A stretch of 29,355 nt of DNA from Beroe ovata (Eukaryota > Ctenophora > Nuda > Beroida > Beroidae). Numbering within the stretch: position 1 is the first letter of the stretch; every line of letters begins with the position of its first letter. The translations under genes were made by a program, and so were the position numbers. This document shows, one piece after another, positions 10,601-21,892 of this stretch. The notes below the pieces were generated by a model that worked only from the letters and a program-made list of their open reading frames with translations, was not told where the DNA came from and ran no database searches. The stretch is from NCBI GenBank assembly GCA_946803715.1, contig CAMPET010000134.1, positions 160,309 to 189,663 on the forward strand. The letters run 5' to 3'.

Positions 10601-12481
10601 GAGATAAATTGTCGCTCTATAAGAGACATATGGAGGGAAAAGACATGGTAAGAGACGTTTTGTGTGGCAGACATTGTGTGAGACACAGACTATGTGAGAC
10701 ACATGATGTTTGAGAGCCACTATCCGTACCCTGCTCTGGATGGATTTAATAAGGGATTAGGGTACACTGATATCCCATCTTCAACTCTCTGAACCATACT
10801 ACCTCCACCACTACTACTCGCTACACAATGATACCATACAATGATACAGCAAAAACGAGTACTGCAGAATGTGAGAAAAACTCTACAATTAGCAACAACA
10901 ACACAATGAAGAGAGAAGCGTGTGCTCGACCTGTTTTAACATCGAGTAAAAAATCTTTGTTTTGCTCATAATATGTACAGCTCTATCACTACCGATCGTT
11001 ACATAAATCACTACCCAAATCACTTCCTTCAGCTGCATTAGATCATAACTTACATTACGACAGGGATTGAAAAATGTTAGGTAATTTGTAAGCGGGTAAT
11101 GAATCGGAAATGCTTCTGGAATAGGTAAGGCTGGGGGAAACACACACACACACACACTCATTCTCAATAAACAGACTCATGTCATTTTATAGATCACGGA
11201 AAAACTGTGACGTAGACGAATCAGGAAAGTTAGTAAATGCGATTACGGTTTGTAAATGCGATTACAGTTATACAATCAAACAGTCTCGTTCCTTAACGTT
11301 CGGTAAAACGGTCGTGATAAAAACAAACTGTAAAAACAAGCAGTCTTTGGACTTTGGCCTTTGGACTTTGGCCAATTATAGACCAATAAAAACGGTCGTG
11401 TTTCACGGAAATGTTATTAGGTCGAGAAATGATACACTGTAGCTGACAAAATATTTCAGCACAGGCCGCGCGTCTGATATTATGTGTACCAAGAAAGCGA
11501 AAGTGAACATTCCGCGGCTATGTGTTATTGATGTCCACAAGCAAATCATGTTCTATGATAGAATGAAGCACTGGGCTGTGTACTTGTAGTTAACAGTGCT
11601 TGTTTACCGCATGTAGTAGTATAGTACACGTAAAGAAATCGATTATCATTACATGATGCATAAAGAGAGTATGCATAGTATGCGCATACCGTGCCAAAAA
11701 TTATAATTCAGCTCTTCACTTGTATCAATCACTAAACTGCTGCCCACTACATGCTTCGTCATGCGAAATTCTCAATCTTACCCAACCCATGACATATAAA
11801 TTTTTGTTATGTGTGGTAACAACTTGCGAGTGAATTCTACCTAGTGACTTCTAAGAACTTCTTAATAATAACTAGTAACAACTAGTAACAACTAGTAACA
11901 ACTAGTAACAACTAATAACAACAAGTAACAACTAGTAACAACCCAGTAACAACCAGTAACAAACCAGTAACAACCTATAGTAACCGCTAGTAACAACTAG
12001 TAACAACTAGTAACAACTAGTAACAAACCAGTAACAAACCAGTAACGACCTATAGTAACAACTAGTAACAACCCAGTAACAACTAGTTACAAATAGTAAC
12101 AACTAGTAACAACTAGTAACAAACCAATAACAACCCAGACACGACCTATAGTAACAACTAGCTGGACCCACCTGTCGATGTCAGTGAATGCCTGAATTCC
12201 TCTCCTGAAGCAGAGTACCAGTTATCCATATAGAAGCGTCCATATTGGATGCGAATACATCATGTAAAACGTGTGTGTAGCAATGTACATGTATAGTGTT
12301 TACACTATACAATGTACATGTGTACAATGTACATTGTATAGTGTATTGTACATTGTATAATGTACATTGTATATTGCAATGACGCTGTGTACTACTGGTA
12401 CATAGACCTGGCGTAAATTACAGTGTTAACAGCACTTCTCATGGACCTCCGTCCCCGTTGACAGCTTGCTGGTGTTGTCAT
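7658..12481 (-). CDS. GLS: Glutaminase-fold protein lacking catalytic residues (pseudoglutaminase), 13 exons
   Basis: Exons in reading order: 12408-12481, 12172-12204, 10730-10816, 10333-10429, 10017-10144, 9797-9926, 9470-9654, 9210-9377, 8974-9100, 8645-8860, 8278-8505, 8005-8143, 7658-7827. Phases match throughout and give 593 aa, close to human GAC (598). The first three exons are tentative; from 10429 down the call is firm. Domains: an Arg-containing N terminus that could be a mitochondrial presequence, a helical domain (about 65-180), the serine-dependent beta-lactamase-like fold (about 184-490; [32 protein letters not shown]) and C-terminal ankyrin repeats ([20 protein letters not shown]). 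Against human GLS, Tyr249 is Leu, Ser286 Asp, Lys289 Arg, Asn335 Leu, Glu381 Leu, Asn388 Leu, Tyr414 Phe and Tyr466 Asn; only Val484 survives. Glutamine hydrolysis is therefore not expected. The frame is intact, so the gene is not a decayed copy. A binding or scaffold role is inferred. Confidence 0.88.
10441..10600. repeat. GTGAGTGAGACAGTGACTA tandem repeat
   Basis: A roughly 20-bp unit (TGAGTGAGACAGTGACTAG) repeats about six times with deletions, in the intron between glutaminase-homologue exons 3 and 4. The N at 10540 lies inside the array, so copy number is unreliable. Confidence 0.85.
11866..12160. repeat. 10-bp minisatellite, unit TAACAACTAG
   Basis: About 28 head-to-tail copies of a 10-bp unit, with drift to TAACAACCCAG and TAACAAACCAG. 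There are no unique spacers. It lies in the second intron of the glutaminase homologue. Confidence 0.95.
12285..12380. repeat. Palindromic TGTACATTGTA/TATAGTGT repeats
   Basis: GTATAGTGT and ACACTATAC (12291-12299, 12302-12310) form a perfect 9-bp hairpin with a TT loop. It is followed by four imperfect AATGTACATTGTATA units. It lies in the first proposed intron of the glutaminase homologue. Confidence 0.75.
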
Positions 12482-13731
12482 GGTGACACTGTCAACAACG
12501 ACTAGTACTATGACAAACAAGAAGGGGGAATCTCAGAACAATACAAGAACGAATGAAAAATCGAGATTATAAAAATTAATGCCACTGAGCTTTATGTAAA
12601 CAATTGGATTCTTTGATCCCAAATTCTGATTCAATCTGTCATATTTTGCACTTGAAACATACAAAATATGTCCTTGCATAATACATAGCGCGTTTCACAA
12701 CCTCCATTAACTCTGTTTTTACAGAAAGAAGTGCTGACAGAGAGTCGTGTACACTGCAGTACAGGTCGAATATGCCTCGGAAAATACACACTGGGTATTC
12801 AGGAGTTGGGTATTCCGTACTGTTACCCTGGACAGTTCGGAACACATGAACTGGACATGAACGGTTACAACACTCGGCTTTCGGTACACACATATTATAC
12901 GCTGATACAATGTGATTGTGTACAGTGGACACTCAGTGAAACACGAGATCAGTGCTCGGGAAGGGAGGATTGGTAAACGAATCAGGTGAAGTGAAACAGA
13001 ATTGTCCAGTGCTCAGAAAGTTGAAAAAGTGCCAAAATTACCTCATAGAGATTAATTACCTCATAGACCGATTCTGGAAGCGGCAAAATCGCTGTCATGG
13101 TCACTTATTATCCACACGAATCATGTCCCAAACAGTGACCAGGTTCTTCTTGATCAATCACGTGTTAGTCATGGTCTTTATCACCAAACATGTCCTTAGA
13201 CATCATCACCATTTTGTTCTGTTATCATTGCCTACAGAAAGAAAGCGTCATGTCAAACTTATCAGAGAAGATTATCCGATAATCAGAATCGATTCAAAAT
13301 CCAAGCAATTATACTATTATCGACGCTAATGACAGTCAAGATCAAACGATTACGATAGGTCACAATTATAAACACAAAATACAATAAATTAGGGAATCAT
13401 AGATCCAAACCTCATCATTTTGAATTTCCATATTATTGTCAAAGCAAAAAACTATAAACTACTCAATCTCCACCTTCAATAACGACATTAAAATCAAATT
13501 TATCGACAAACAGCGATCATAGTGGAATAAATATTTTGATTTTTAAGCCAAGCAAATCTAGAAATTTTCTGCAAGCCATCCGCGACAATTGGCGACAATC
13601 TGCAGGAGAAGGTTGTACATATTTAAGCGTCATAATCTAGTGTATTTTATAAACCTCTAAAGTGCATGGCGACTGATGAGCAGTCATTCATATCCAACAT
13701 GATCACCAGGTAATTGTAAATCACCATACTG
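12482..13731. other. Spacer between RELCH 3' end and glutaminase homologue 5' end
   Basis: Both neighbours are on the minus strand, so this should contain the RELCH 3' UTR and the glutaminase-homologue promoter. Frames open at 12639-12932 (minus) and 12952-13329 (plus) show no recognisable domain and no good splice context, so I do not call them genes. Confidence 0.5.
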
Positions 13732-13803
13732 TAACAATATCCTGGACAATATCCTGGACAATATCCCGGACATTATCCTGGACAATCTCCTGGACAATCT
13801 CTA
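13732..13803. repeat. ATCCTGGACAAT tandem repeat
   Basis: Five to six copies of a 12-13 bp unit (ATCCTGGACAAT) lie just past the RELCH stop codon, in its 3' UTR. Confidence 0.85.
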
Positions 13804-13812
13804 GAGCGTAGA

Positions 13813-16800
13813 TCACTTCTTCTTGAAGAATCCGCTCATCTTGGAACCGAACACAGTAGACGACTTGTTGTCCCGTTGTGATCTGAGGAGGCGAGTATCA
13901 TTAGTGTGTTGACACTTGACATCACCCATGACTGTGTTGACAGGAGGCGTGATCATCAAGGTGAACTATAAGTTTGACAGGTTTTTGAAAACTCACAGCT
14001 GTGTCTTAGCAACGACCTCTTTGAACATGATGTCAATGACCTGCTGTTTCTCAGGTATAACTTCCTGCGCATCGATAGAGAGGGCCTGCAGCCCGGGTAG
14101 AATATAGTGTTCTATCGTGTCAGCCGAGAGGCCTTTACAATTATATGGGAGTCAAGGAAAATCACTAATATTTCATACCGGCCCCAATCCCCATTTCATT
14201 AAGCAACTGGTTATCCGAAGGGTAGCATTGACGTGGGTAGCATTGCCGTGGATATTACTAAATCAGGATATCATTTAGGATATTACTAAATCAGGATATC
14301 ATTTAGGATATTACTTAATCAGGATATTATTTAGGATATTCCCTATAACATTCGGTTCCCCATCCCCTTTGTTTACAATATAATGTATTTGTGAATTATG
14401 CTGTTCCCAGCAACTAAGTTAGGTTTGATTATAACATTGCGAGGCCCATGACAGCAGCTAAAAGGATACTGCTACATAGAATAGCTCTGTATGCACTGAT
14501 GAGTCGTTCCGTTAGATCTCGTCGCTTTGTTTTGTTCGTTATCGCACTGTTGCTAACTCCTATTGTAGCTAACCTTGGGATCAAAACTGAAACAAATCGT
14601 CAAAAACGAGTGTCATATTGTCATTTGTCACCATGATTCAACAAGGCGATCACTTTCGGATAATATTCTAGTTTTTACCGTCGACAATCAATGAATGATA
14701 ATTATCGATAGTGACTATCATATAAAGTCGGACTCGTAACACTCACAATCGCGCTGTATGTCGGCAGTGCAAATAGGGAGGACAAGGGTGAAACTTTCCA
14801 AAAGTTCACACATCATGACATGGACATCAGAGGACACTGCCTCACTGATAAACTTATCCAGTTGTTCTCGCACAGTACTCACACAACCTGTAGAGTAGAA
14901 ATGGATTACGTGAGCACAGATACTGATCACCGAGACAGAGATGGACAGACAGACAGACAAACACACACACACACACATACACACACACACAAATACAGGC
15001 ACACACACAGTCCATGACTACGCTTGATTTCGGACGGGATTTGCTCTTGTTTGAAGTACGATAACACTGACCAGGGCATCGTTGAAGTAGAGTAGTGAAG
15101 CAGGAGATGGTTGAAGTCTGGACAAACTCGTCGGGATCATTTGCCAGCCGGGACAGAATTGGTAGGACGTGAGATGCAATGTCCACTGGATCGGCTGCAT
15201 CACACAACCCCTGGGTTCATTGTGGAGGGTCGAGAATTTCCCAATTTTCCTAATTTAACGTAAACTCAACAATGGTTATGAACAAAAAGTATGTCTACGA
15301 ACCTTGCATATCTTAGCGACAATGTTCTTGATTTGAGGACTGATAGCTTCCTTGAGAAGGGAATTGAGAACCCCAACTAAAATCGAAAGAACTACTTTCG
15401 TTTTACTCAGCTCAGCAAAGGTTTCGGTAAGCGGATCCACGTCCAGATACTGTGATGAATAACTCAACAGCGTCTCGTTTAAAAATTCCCGTAACTCGGT
15501 CCTATCCTCATCAGTGAGGGTAAGCATTCCCGTACAGTACACGGGCAGAACCCGCAAGTCTGACACGTGCGATTTGAGAGCGGGCTTGATAATGCGCTGG
15601 ATGAAAGTACGACCCAAGACACTCTGCATTTCCAGGAAAAAGGCAGAAAATTCGGAAATTAGAGCTTTGTTCTGGAAGTTTTTGATGCACTCAATGATAC
15701 ACGTTATTGCGACGTCTGAGTACCAGTCTACTTGTGTTTCCACACTCTCTGGCAGTGTTTTCTGAACGAGTCTCGTGTTAAACTGTGATAGCAGCGATGT
15801 CAGCTGACTCCGACTAACATTCAGCACAACATGGGGATCCAACAGATCAAAGTGCGATTCTTCGGTGCTTTCCGACATCCTCGATGAAGTATCGTTGGAG
15901 ATTTCAGCTATCAGTGGTTTGAGTAAACTAGCTAACAGAAACACGTTACTGATAGTCAGTGATTGGAGGTATACAGAAGTCATTTTGTAAGATCCTGATT
16001 TAATGGACTGTAGGAGGGTATTTAGGATTGTAGTGCCATAACACTCGGTAAGGTAACGGTTATGTGAAATTAGCCACAGAGAAAGAGTCGGTAGGTAAAC
16101 TTGCAGAGCAGTTTGCTGCACTTTAGAGCTCGGGTCTTGGAGAGCAGAGGTAAGGATTTGGAGTAACTGAAATTGGAATTTGGTTATCGGATTGCCGAGA
16201 TCAATGTAAACACACCCTAAGCAGACCTTCCTCACCTCAGTAGCTTTAAGATCGTTGTTGACTCGAGTGATAACCAGTGACAGGTTTTTCACAGCACTCT
16301 CTCGTACTGATTCGTCTTTATCATCCAAAACTTGCTTCAGAATGGACACAACCAGAGAGGAGCAGACATCTTCCTAAAAATGAAATCTGAAAGAAAACAT
16401 AAAAAACGCGCGTGCGCGCCGTTCCGATCAAATAAAGCGCATGGCGCGTTACGCAAACCAATGCAAAATTGAAAATTTCCATCAAATGGCTCAAATTCCC
16501 ACGGTAAATAGCCCTACTGCCAATGACGGGTTTTGTACAACTCAGAATCAAAGTACATACAGAAAGGTGGGCTGATAATGTTCCGCATGTCTCGGCAACT
16601 AGAAGCCTCCTTTCAACGAACTTGTCAGTAATCTGAAACAAATAAAATTATCAATTATGCTCGAAGTAGACAGTAGATGAATATAAACCACAAGAATTAA
16701 ACTTGCTTGAACTTGCTTTCGAATTAGCTCTTATTCCAAAACTATTACCTAGGCCTAATTCCAGATATTACGATAAACTCCATACTAGGAAGTCTATTAT

Positions 16801-17295
16801 TGTGGAACAATCCGGAAATACAAATCGAGGATAACTTCCTGATCGACTATGTGCATTGACAGCTTTGTTATAATACCACCTACGAAGTGTTCACCAATCA
16901 TAAGTGGTATCCTCTACTACTATAGGTGTCCAGGATGATAATGCCCCATCACTTCATTCAAACCACGAACCCACCAATCAGAATATCTCTATTCCAAATC
17001 AACGTGTCACCCATTGCATCAAGCTCATGCGGGTTCATTTAAATCGATGCCACAAATCTCATGGATAGGGCCTGTGTCACACCGATTATTGCTATAAATA
17101 GCTGAATAATCACTCCCCTCTCTCACTCACTCCCTCACTCGCTCCCACCCATGACACTTCATGGTTAAATAGCGAGCAGAATCGCCCCTCGCGTGATTGG
17201 CTATTCCGCTGTGCTCTACCTACGGAACACTACAGCTGCTGTAGTAACTGTCAACCATGGCACTTCTTCCCCGAGCTGCACCACTTGACAGTACC

Positions 17296-17336
<41 letters not shown>

Positions 17337-20300
17337 AGTACAGCTGGTTTACGTAACTTCGCCATTCGCACTTTTCCAGCACCCGCTGCTGCAGTAGTTA
17401 ATAACACCGCATGTGCTAGATTTCCATTTTCTTACCCCGGGGCAGAGCTATTTTCCAGTCTACGAACAGGTGTTTTCGTACACTCGTACAGCTCGTGCAT
17501 ATTTCCCGTTACCCAATGATGATGAATTCTGAATTGTACAACAGTGCAATTAGTGTTTCGTTCGATGTACTAAGTCTATGTTTGATCTGAATAAAAACGA
17601 TAGCATTTTCATTGTGTCACGTATGCTCATGTGCGATGCCATTATTGATGGAATCTGCTTATCAGCATACCCATGACATCTTATTGGATCAGTGAACCCT
17701 CAAATGAGAGGCTCCGTTGTACAATAATCAATATTGGTTTCTGAGAAGGGGTCCCCGCTCTTATTAATATTGCACATTGCTTTTTGCGTCCTCGGGTTAA
17801 ACGCAGGCATTGTGTGTGTGTGTGTGGGTGTGTGTGTGTGTTTGTGTGTGTGTTTGTGTGTGTACATTTTGTGTAATTTCTGCATGTCCATGAGATAATC
17901 TTCATGAATTTTGAAGGTATTCATTTAAACATCTGAATTTCATGAGTTGCCGAAGCATAACTGTAACCCACGTCAACCCCTTATAAGCTTAATTCGACGA
18001 ATCAACAACATCCCGATCGCAAATCATGTTGCAGTGGCGATAATTCACACCATAATGATCATCTGCATCCATTTAGGTTAACCTCTGCAAATTTATTATT
18101 TCACGTGTTCCAAGCTTCAAATTTAACCTCCAAATAATCCCCGTTGCTGATTCTTCACGTCACGCCATGGCTTGCGTGTGTGTTGGTTTCAACATATGGT
18201 TTTGATGTTATACTGGGTACCCAAGGGCTGTCAAGTCGAGAGAGCAAAGTTTAAGACGATACCGGAAACATCAATCATTCTAAAGATGACGTTACGCTGA
18301 AATATTGATTTTCCAACATTTCATGTAGAGGGTAACAGCTGCTCACCTTGTTCGTGATCGTTTTAATAACATATAGTTAAAGTTCGGTGAGCATATTATT
18401 GAATATCATAAATCACATTTTGACATCTTGGTTTTCGCATCGATCATCGTCGCTAGAAAGCCTCCCTGCTTAATAATCATTTCGAAGAAGAGAGGTTTTA
18501 TTGATTCGTCACTCGTCAGATTGCTCAGGAATGATAGAAGCCTATGAGAGTGTCCAGAAGAGAGGCTACTATTGCCATCTATCTATACAGTATCTTATAG
18601 GTACACAATGTATTTCAGGTGATAACCCATTATTTACCACAAAAGTTGCGTTGACACAAAGCAGAATTCATCTTCGAATAATATGGTATCGGAACTTGAT
18701 AGTTCTTAAGGCTCCGAATACATAATATCGAAGTTGTGTTAGTTTAGTAGTTATCCGATATGAGCTACTCGGGACTTGGGAGAACTCTAGTCTCCCAATT
18801 TAAGAGGTCGATGCCTTCATTTATATTGCGACTTTTCGTCATGATATTTGCTAAAAGCTTTGCTTTGGGAACCACACCGTGATTTATTAGTTTATATCAT
18901 GGAAGTCGGAAGTCCTGATCGTATTAATGACTTAGATCTTGACAGATTGTTGATGGAAAGCGAGCATCTGACATAACAGAGAGTTTATAGTAATTATTCT
19001 GTTATTATTATAGCAATCGGTTGCCGGTTGATACAACTTTGCTGCCCCCTCTAAAGATCAGATAATCTGGTAGGTACACCCTGCTATCGAAACCAAACTT
19101 CATTCCACGCATGTTCTTCCGAATGAAACGAAAGGTTCGTATTGTACCTACTTACATGCTGTGATTTTTGATAACGAATTCATAGGTAGGTACCTATGTA
19201 GTTCGATATGCCAATAATTATGCGAATATATTGATCATTCTTTTGCCTCTAAGGAAAATGTCAGCGTCAGTCAATGAAACAACAACAACTTCGATAAGAC
19301 CTTGGGTCGACATTACCACACCTTTCAATCATGCAGGTAAGCCATCAACTTCACACAGCAATATCATAAAATGATAAGTATGCAAGTAAGCATGAAAATC
19401 CAGGCATAACTTTCACCTCAGCACTGAGTTGAACAACACAAACACCAAGTAATTCCACACTGTGACACCATGTAATTTCACACACACTGTGACACCATGT
19501 AATTCCACACACTGTGACACCATGTAATTCCACACACACTGTGACACCATGTAATTCCACACACACTGTGACACCATGTAATTCCAGGCAGAGACACCAA
19601 TTCACCCAATTTTACCACCACCATCACGCAGATCCATGGCTAGTGAAAGGCTGGATCAGAGCAAGTGAAATGGTCCCGTTCAACGTGTTCCTCGGCTCTC
19701 TTTCCATGCTGTGTTTCCTGGTCGGGACACCCGGCAACACCATAGCTCTGCTCTACTACTGCTCCCACGCACGGAGACGACTCAGCACCTACCTCTACAG
19801 TCTCGTCTGCCTGGTGGACGCCCTCATCTGCATGCTTAGTCTCGGTCTCGGCCTGTCGGGCATCACCAACAACTCCGCCATGCTGTACAAGTACAAGGCG
19901 GTGTGCACGGTGTGGGGTGTGGCGTGGTTTGTGGTGGACAGACTGGCGGTGTTTGTGTTGGTTGTGTTTAGCGTCACGCGGACACTGAGTCTATCTTTCC
20001 CCCTGCTGAGGATCAGACTCCACAAAGTCCTGCTCATCATTGCTATCTACACTGCTGTGAGTACAGCTGGGTCTAGGAGAGAGGGGTAGTACCTGCTCGC
20101 TCTCTCTCCCTTTCTCTCTCTGGGTTATTACCTTAGTGAACCGATATGTTCACAACACGTTCATAGTTCTGACAAATGAGTGCCCACATTCCCCCTCCCT
20201 CTCAATGTTTTCATTGCCGCCACACACACACACACACACANGATGCTTATCAGTGACAGGCCGACCATCTCCTATGAATCCTTAATACCTGTAACTGGAG

Positions 20301-21662
20301 GTGGAAACTGGGAGTGACATTTTTCCTGATACTATATTAGTGACAAGCCTACCATCGTCTAAATTAATGACTCTTAAGTAAATTGTGTGAGTTGAGATGA
20401 CAGGTCGGTGTGTATCTTATTTTTGGCGCTCTCGCACCCTTCAGATGTGAGCACCGTGTATTGATCATGAAACCGGTGACTCACACATCATCAGCCCTAA
20501 AAGGTCCCTGGGGGGAGGGCAAAAATTTTACAGAACCCTTCACTCTGATAGTAACATCTAAAATAAAGTATTATATAATCACTTTAATACTTGGTATAAG
20601 TCCATTAAAGTCCATCACTTGGTATAAGTCCATTATTTGGTATAAGTCCATTAGACCAAATGTTTTTGGTTTGCTTCAATTGTTTAGTCTATTTTTCAAT
20701 CATATGATGGTTCAGAGAAATCATACTTATAGTCCCATTAAGCTCAATTGTGCGTTGGAGCATTTTGGTGTGTTGCAGTACCCTGTGTAGATTGACTCAT
20801 TTGCGCTTATCTTCTAGGTTGTTCTGTGATCGTGCATATATGTGAGCACTCCTCTTCGTGTGGGAATGCGATGTATAGTGTAGCAAGATTCACGTTGCAA
20901 TAAGCTGTATGAGAGTCGGAGCTGGATCAGGTGAAAACAATGCCAGATCATCTGTTATGCCCTCACATGAGGGCATCGGAGCTGGCCNCCCACAGCCGTA
21001 TCTTCACACGTGGCATCCAACGACGCGACAACCAACGTCACCATGACAACAACACAACTCAAATCAGGGAACGTGGTGATCGAGTTGATGAATATACAGC
21101 GACGAAAACGGAGTGGAATGTTTGGCATCCCGCCAGCCAAGGCGCGGGGTGGGATGAAAGTGAGCAGCAGCGCGCCGGACCTACAAGCTCGGTACTTGCT
21201 GACACCCCGTGCAGCGGTGTCAAGTAGCTCAGGAGACGGGATAGCTCGGTGCATCTCCGAGACACATTTGGGAGAGAATAGCGAGGTGTTCAACACGCAG
21301 TCAACGTACAGTAGCAGTAGTTTCACCAAGAATATTACTAGTAGTATGGTGACGTCAGCGTCTAGTTGTAGCTTCCAGAAAACAAACAACAGTCGGAAAT
21401 GAGAATTGATTGGAAATGGAACTGCTCTAGTAAAGTATCGAGTGAATTGTCATTGCGGTATACTTGATTTTGACTATGATTCACAGTAATTTCTCCTTAG
21501 AAAACATATACCTTGTAATACCTTCACAAGTTACTTTTACAATTGTTCATTGTAGTTCATTGTAGTTCTACCTGTTCCCAACATTGGGGCAGGAGTTCCT
21601 CCTCCAGTCGTCTGAGATCCACACTCCTAGCGAATGCTTCACAACCAGCCCGGATTATCTGC
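13813..21662 (-). CDS. RELCH: RELCH (LisH and HEAT-repeat protein), C-terminal half
   Basis: Ten exons in reading order: 21572-21662, 16561-16632, 16236-16373, 15303-16166, 15072-15210, 14887 down to 14747, 14470-14586, 13997-14132, 13813-13882; the 864-nt exon at 15303 is the largest, and the exon at 21572 opens in mid-codon, so nine are listed and earlier exons lie outside. All phases agree, giving about 588 aa of a family near 1,200 aa. Diagnostic stretches are EEELLPQCWEQ followed by ERRLLVAETCG, then HEAT-type helices (DDKDESVRESAVKNLSLVI), VYCTGMLTLTDEDRTEL, FLIPRLATIGVSN and a C terminus GSKMSGFFKKK. Human RELCH binds RAB11 and OSBP and helps move cholesterol from recycling endosomes to the trans-Golgi. 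The LisH and coiled-coil N terminus is not in view. The 4.9-kb intron 16633-21571 hosts an opposite-strand GPCR; most other introns are 69-200 nt. Confidence 0.9.
14252..14342. repeat. 28-bp tandem repeat in a RELCH intron
   Basis: About three copies of GGATATTACTAAATCAGGAT plus ATCATTTA. Each unit carries the palindrome GATATC or a close variant. Confidence 0.85.
14959..15009. repeat. (CA)n microsatellite in a RELCH intron
   Basis: CA run with a few interruptions, preceded by GACAGACAGACAGACAAAC. It creates false open frames on both strands. Confidence 0.95.
17295..17338. repeat. (AC)n microsatellite
   Basis: About 22 AC dinucleotides with one interruption, inside the large RELCH intron. 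Confidence 0.95.
17811..17863. repeat. (TG)n microsatellite
   Basis: TG run broken by GGG and TTT interruptions. It is complementary to the AC run about 500 bp to its left. Confidence 0.95.
19258..20056 (+). CDS. Class A (rhodopsin-like) GPCR, N-terminal part through TM3/TM4
   Basis: Exon 1 is 19258-19336 (ATG, donor GTAAGC) and exon 2 is 19632-20056 (acceptor CACGCAG, donor GTGAGT). They join in phase 1 to give 168 residues. The extracellular N terminus is short, with an N-glycosylation motif in SVNETTTT. TM1 carries GTPGN (the class A Asn1.50 position), TM2 CLVDAL (Asp2.50), and a Cys precedes TM3 (YKAVC, position 3.25). TM3 ends in SVTRTLSLSFPL, where most receptors have DRY; the Arg is kept, but Asp and Tyr are both Thr. 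The frame leads into the start of TM4 and stops at a splice donor. TM5-TM7 are not found before the assembly breaks at 20241 and 20988. The ligand is unknown. The gene lies in a RELCH intron on the opposite strand. Confidence 0.85.
19440..19590. repeat. About 25-bp tandem repeat in GPCR intron 1
   Basis: Five copies of a unit containing CTGTGACACCATGTAATTCC and CACACA. The frame runs through it, which makes a false extended open frame, but a phase-compatible acceptor at 19630-19631 puts the array in the intron. Confidence 0.9.
20057..20751. other. GPCR intron with assembly join
   Basis: Non-coding, with a (CA)n run at 20221-20240 that ends in an N at 20241. A short tandem array of TTGGTATAAGTCCATTA units lies near 20590-20655. 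The plus frame 20410-20790 has no receptor-like helices and is not called. The missing TM4-TM7 exons should belong here. Confidence 0.55.
20752..20987. mobile_element. Left-arm fragment of the gag-only retroelement
   Basis: Starts GCGTTGGAGCATTTTGG and matches 24312-24555 closely with small indels, including the shared GAGAGTCGGAGCTGGATCAG. It stops at the N at 20988, so its real right-hand continuation is unknown. Confidence 0.75.
20996..21402 (+). CDS. Ser/Thr-rich terminal exon, probable GPCR cytoplasmic tail
   Basis: A CACAG acceptor precedes 20996; the frame then runs 135 codons to TGA at 21400-21402. The product is Ser/Thr-rich, hydrophilic and basic near its start (QRRKRSGMFG), with a SSSAPDLQARYL stretch and many potential phosphorylation sites, as in receptor C-terminal tails. 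It is on the same strand and downstream of the TM1-TM4 exons, which supports it being the last exon of that gene. The N at 20988, 8 nt before the exon, leaves this unproven. It could be the end of another gene. Confidence 0.5.
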
Positions 21663-21891
21663 CTGTAGGATTACCATGGTTACAACATGGTAACATAACC
21701 ATGACAACAATGCTTAGTGACAGTTCGTCGCAAACTGCCTAACTATAGATCTAACCGTTGCAAAATATATTATGTTACCTTAAATAAACCAATAACTCAT
21801 TAGAAACTCGGACAACCATGATTTCATGTCAATCCGATGATCAGTTCCTGAGCTAATGGCCGCCATAACACCTTATCCATCGAAAACATGN
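21663..21891. other. RELCH intron end next to assembly join
   Basis: Non-coding, with a small inverted run (ACCATGGTTACAACATGGTA) near 21672. It ends at an N, to the right of which the retroelement begins. No further RELCH exon is seen. Confidence 0.5.
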
Positions 21892-21892
21892 G

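Larger units (their letters stand above)
16633..19257. other. Non-coding part of the large RELCH intron, upstream of the nested GPCR
   Basis: Mostly AT-rich unique DNA with two CA/TG microsatellites. No RELCH exon was found here on the minus strand; the next upstream exon is at 21572. A CCAAT-type box (GATTGGCT) lies near 17199. A 25-codon frame at 18899-18976 (MEVGSPDRINDLDLDRLLME and on) starts with ATG but has no detectable partner. The promoter of the plus-strand GPCR is expected toward the right end. Confidence 0.5.

Noticed and set aside
11866-12160. Possible CRISPR-like array
   Set aside because: The unit is 10 bp, head to tail, with no unique spacers, and the region is eukaryotic. 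It is a minisatellite.
12952-13329. 125-codon plus-strand frame
   Set aside because: No recognisable domain, atypical residue use, and it lies in the spacer between two minus-strand genes. It looks like a chance opening.
14448-14636. 62-codon plus-strand frame with a hydrophobic stretch
   Set aside because: It is the antisense shadow of the RELCH exon 14470-14586, whose phases and sequence fit the family.
19514-19631. Tandem-repeat-coded N terminus for the GPCR
   Set aside because: The frame is open through the repeat, but exon 1 at 19258-19336 joins in phase to an acceptor at 19631, which leaves the repeat in the intron.
20410-20790. 126-codon plus-strand frame as the missing GPCR helices
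   Set aside because: It lacks TM5-TM7 signatures (no NPxxY, no FxxxWxP), is partly tandem repeat and runs into the retroelement fragment.
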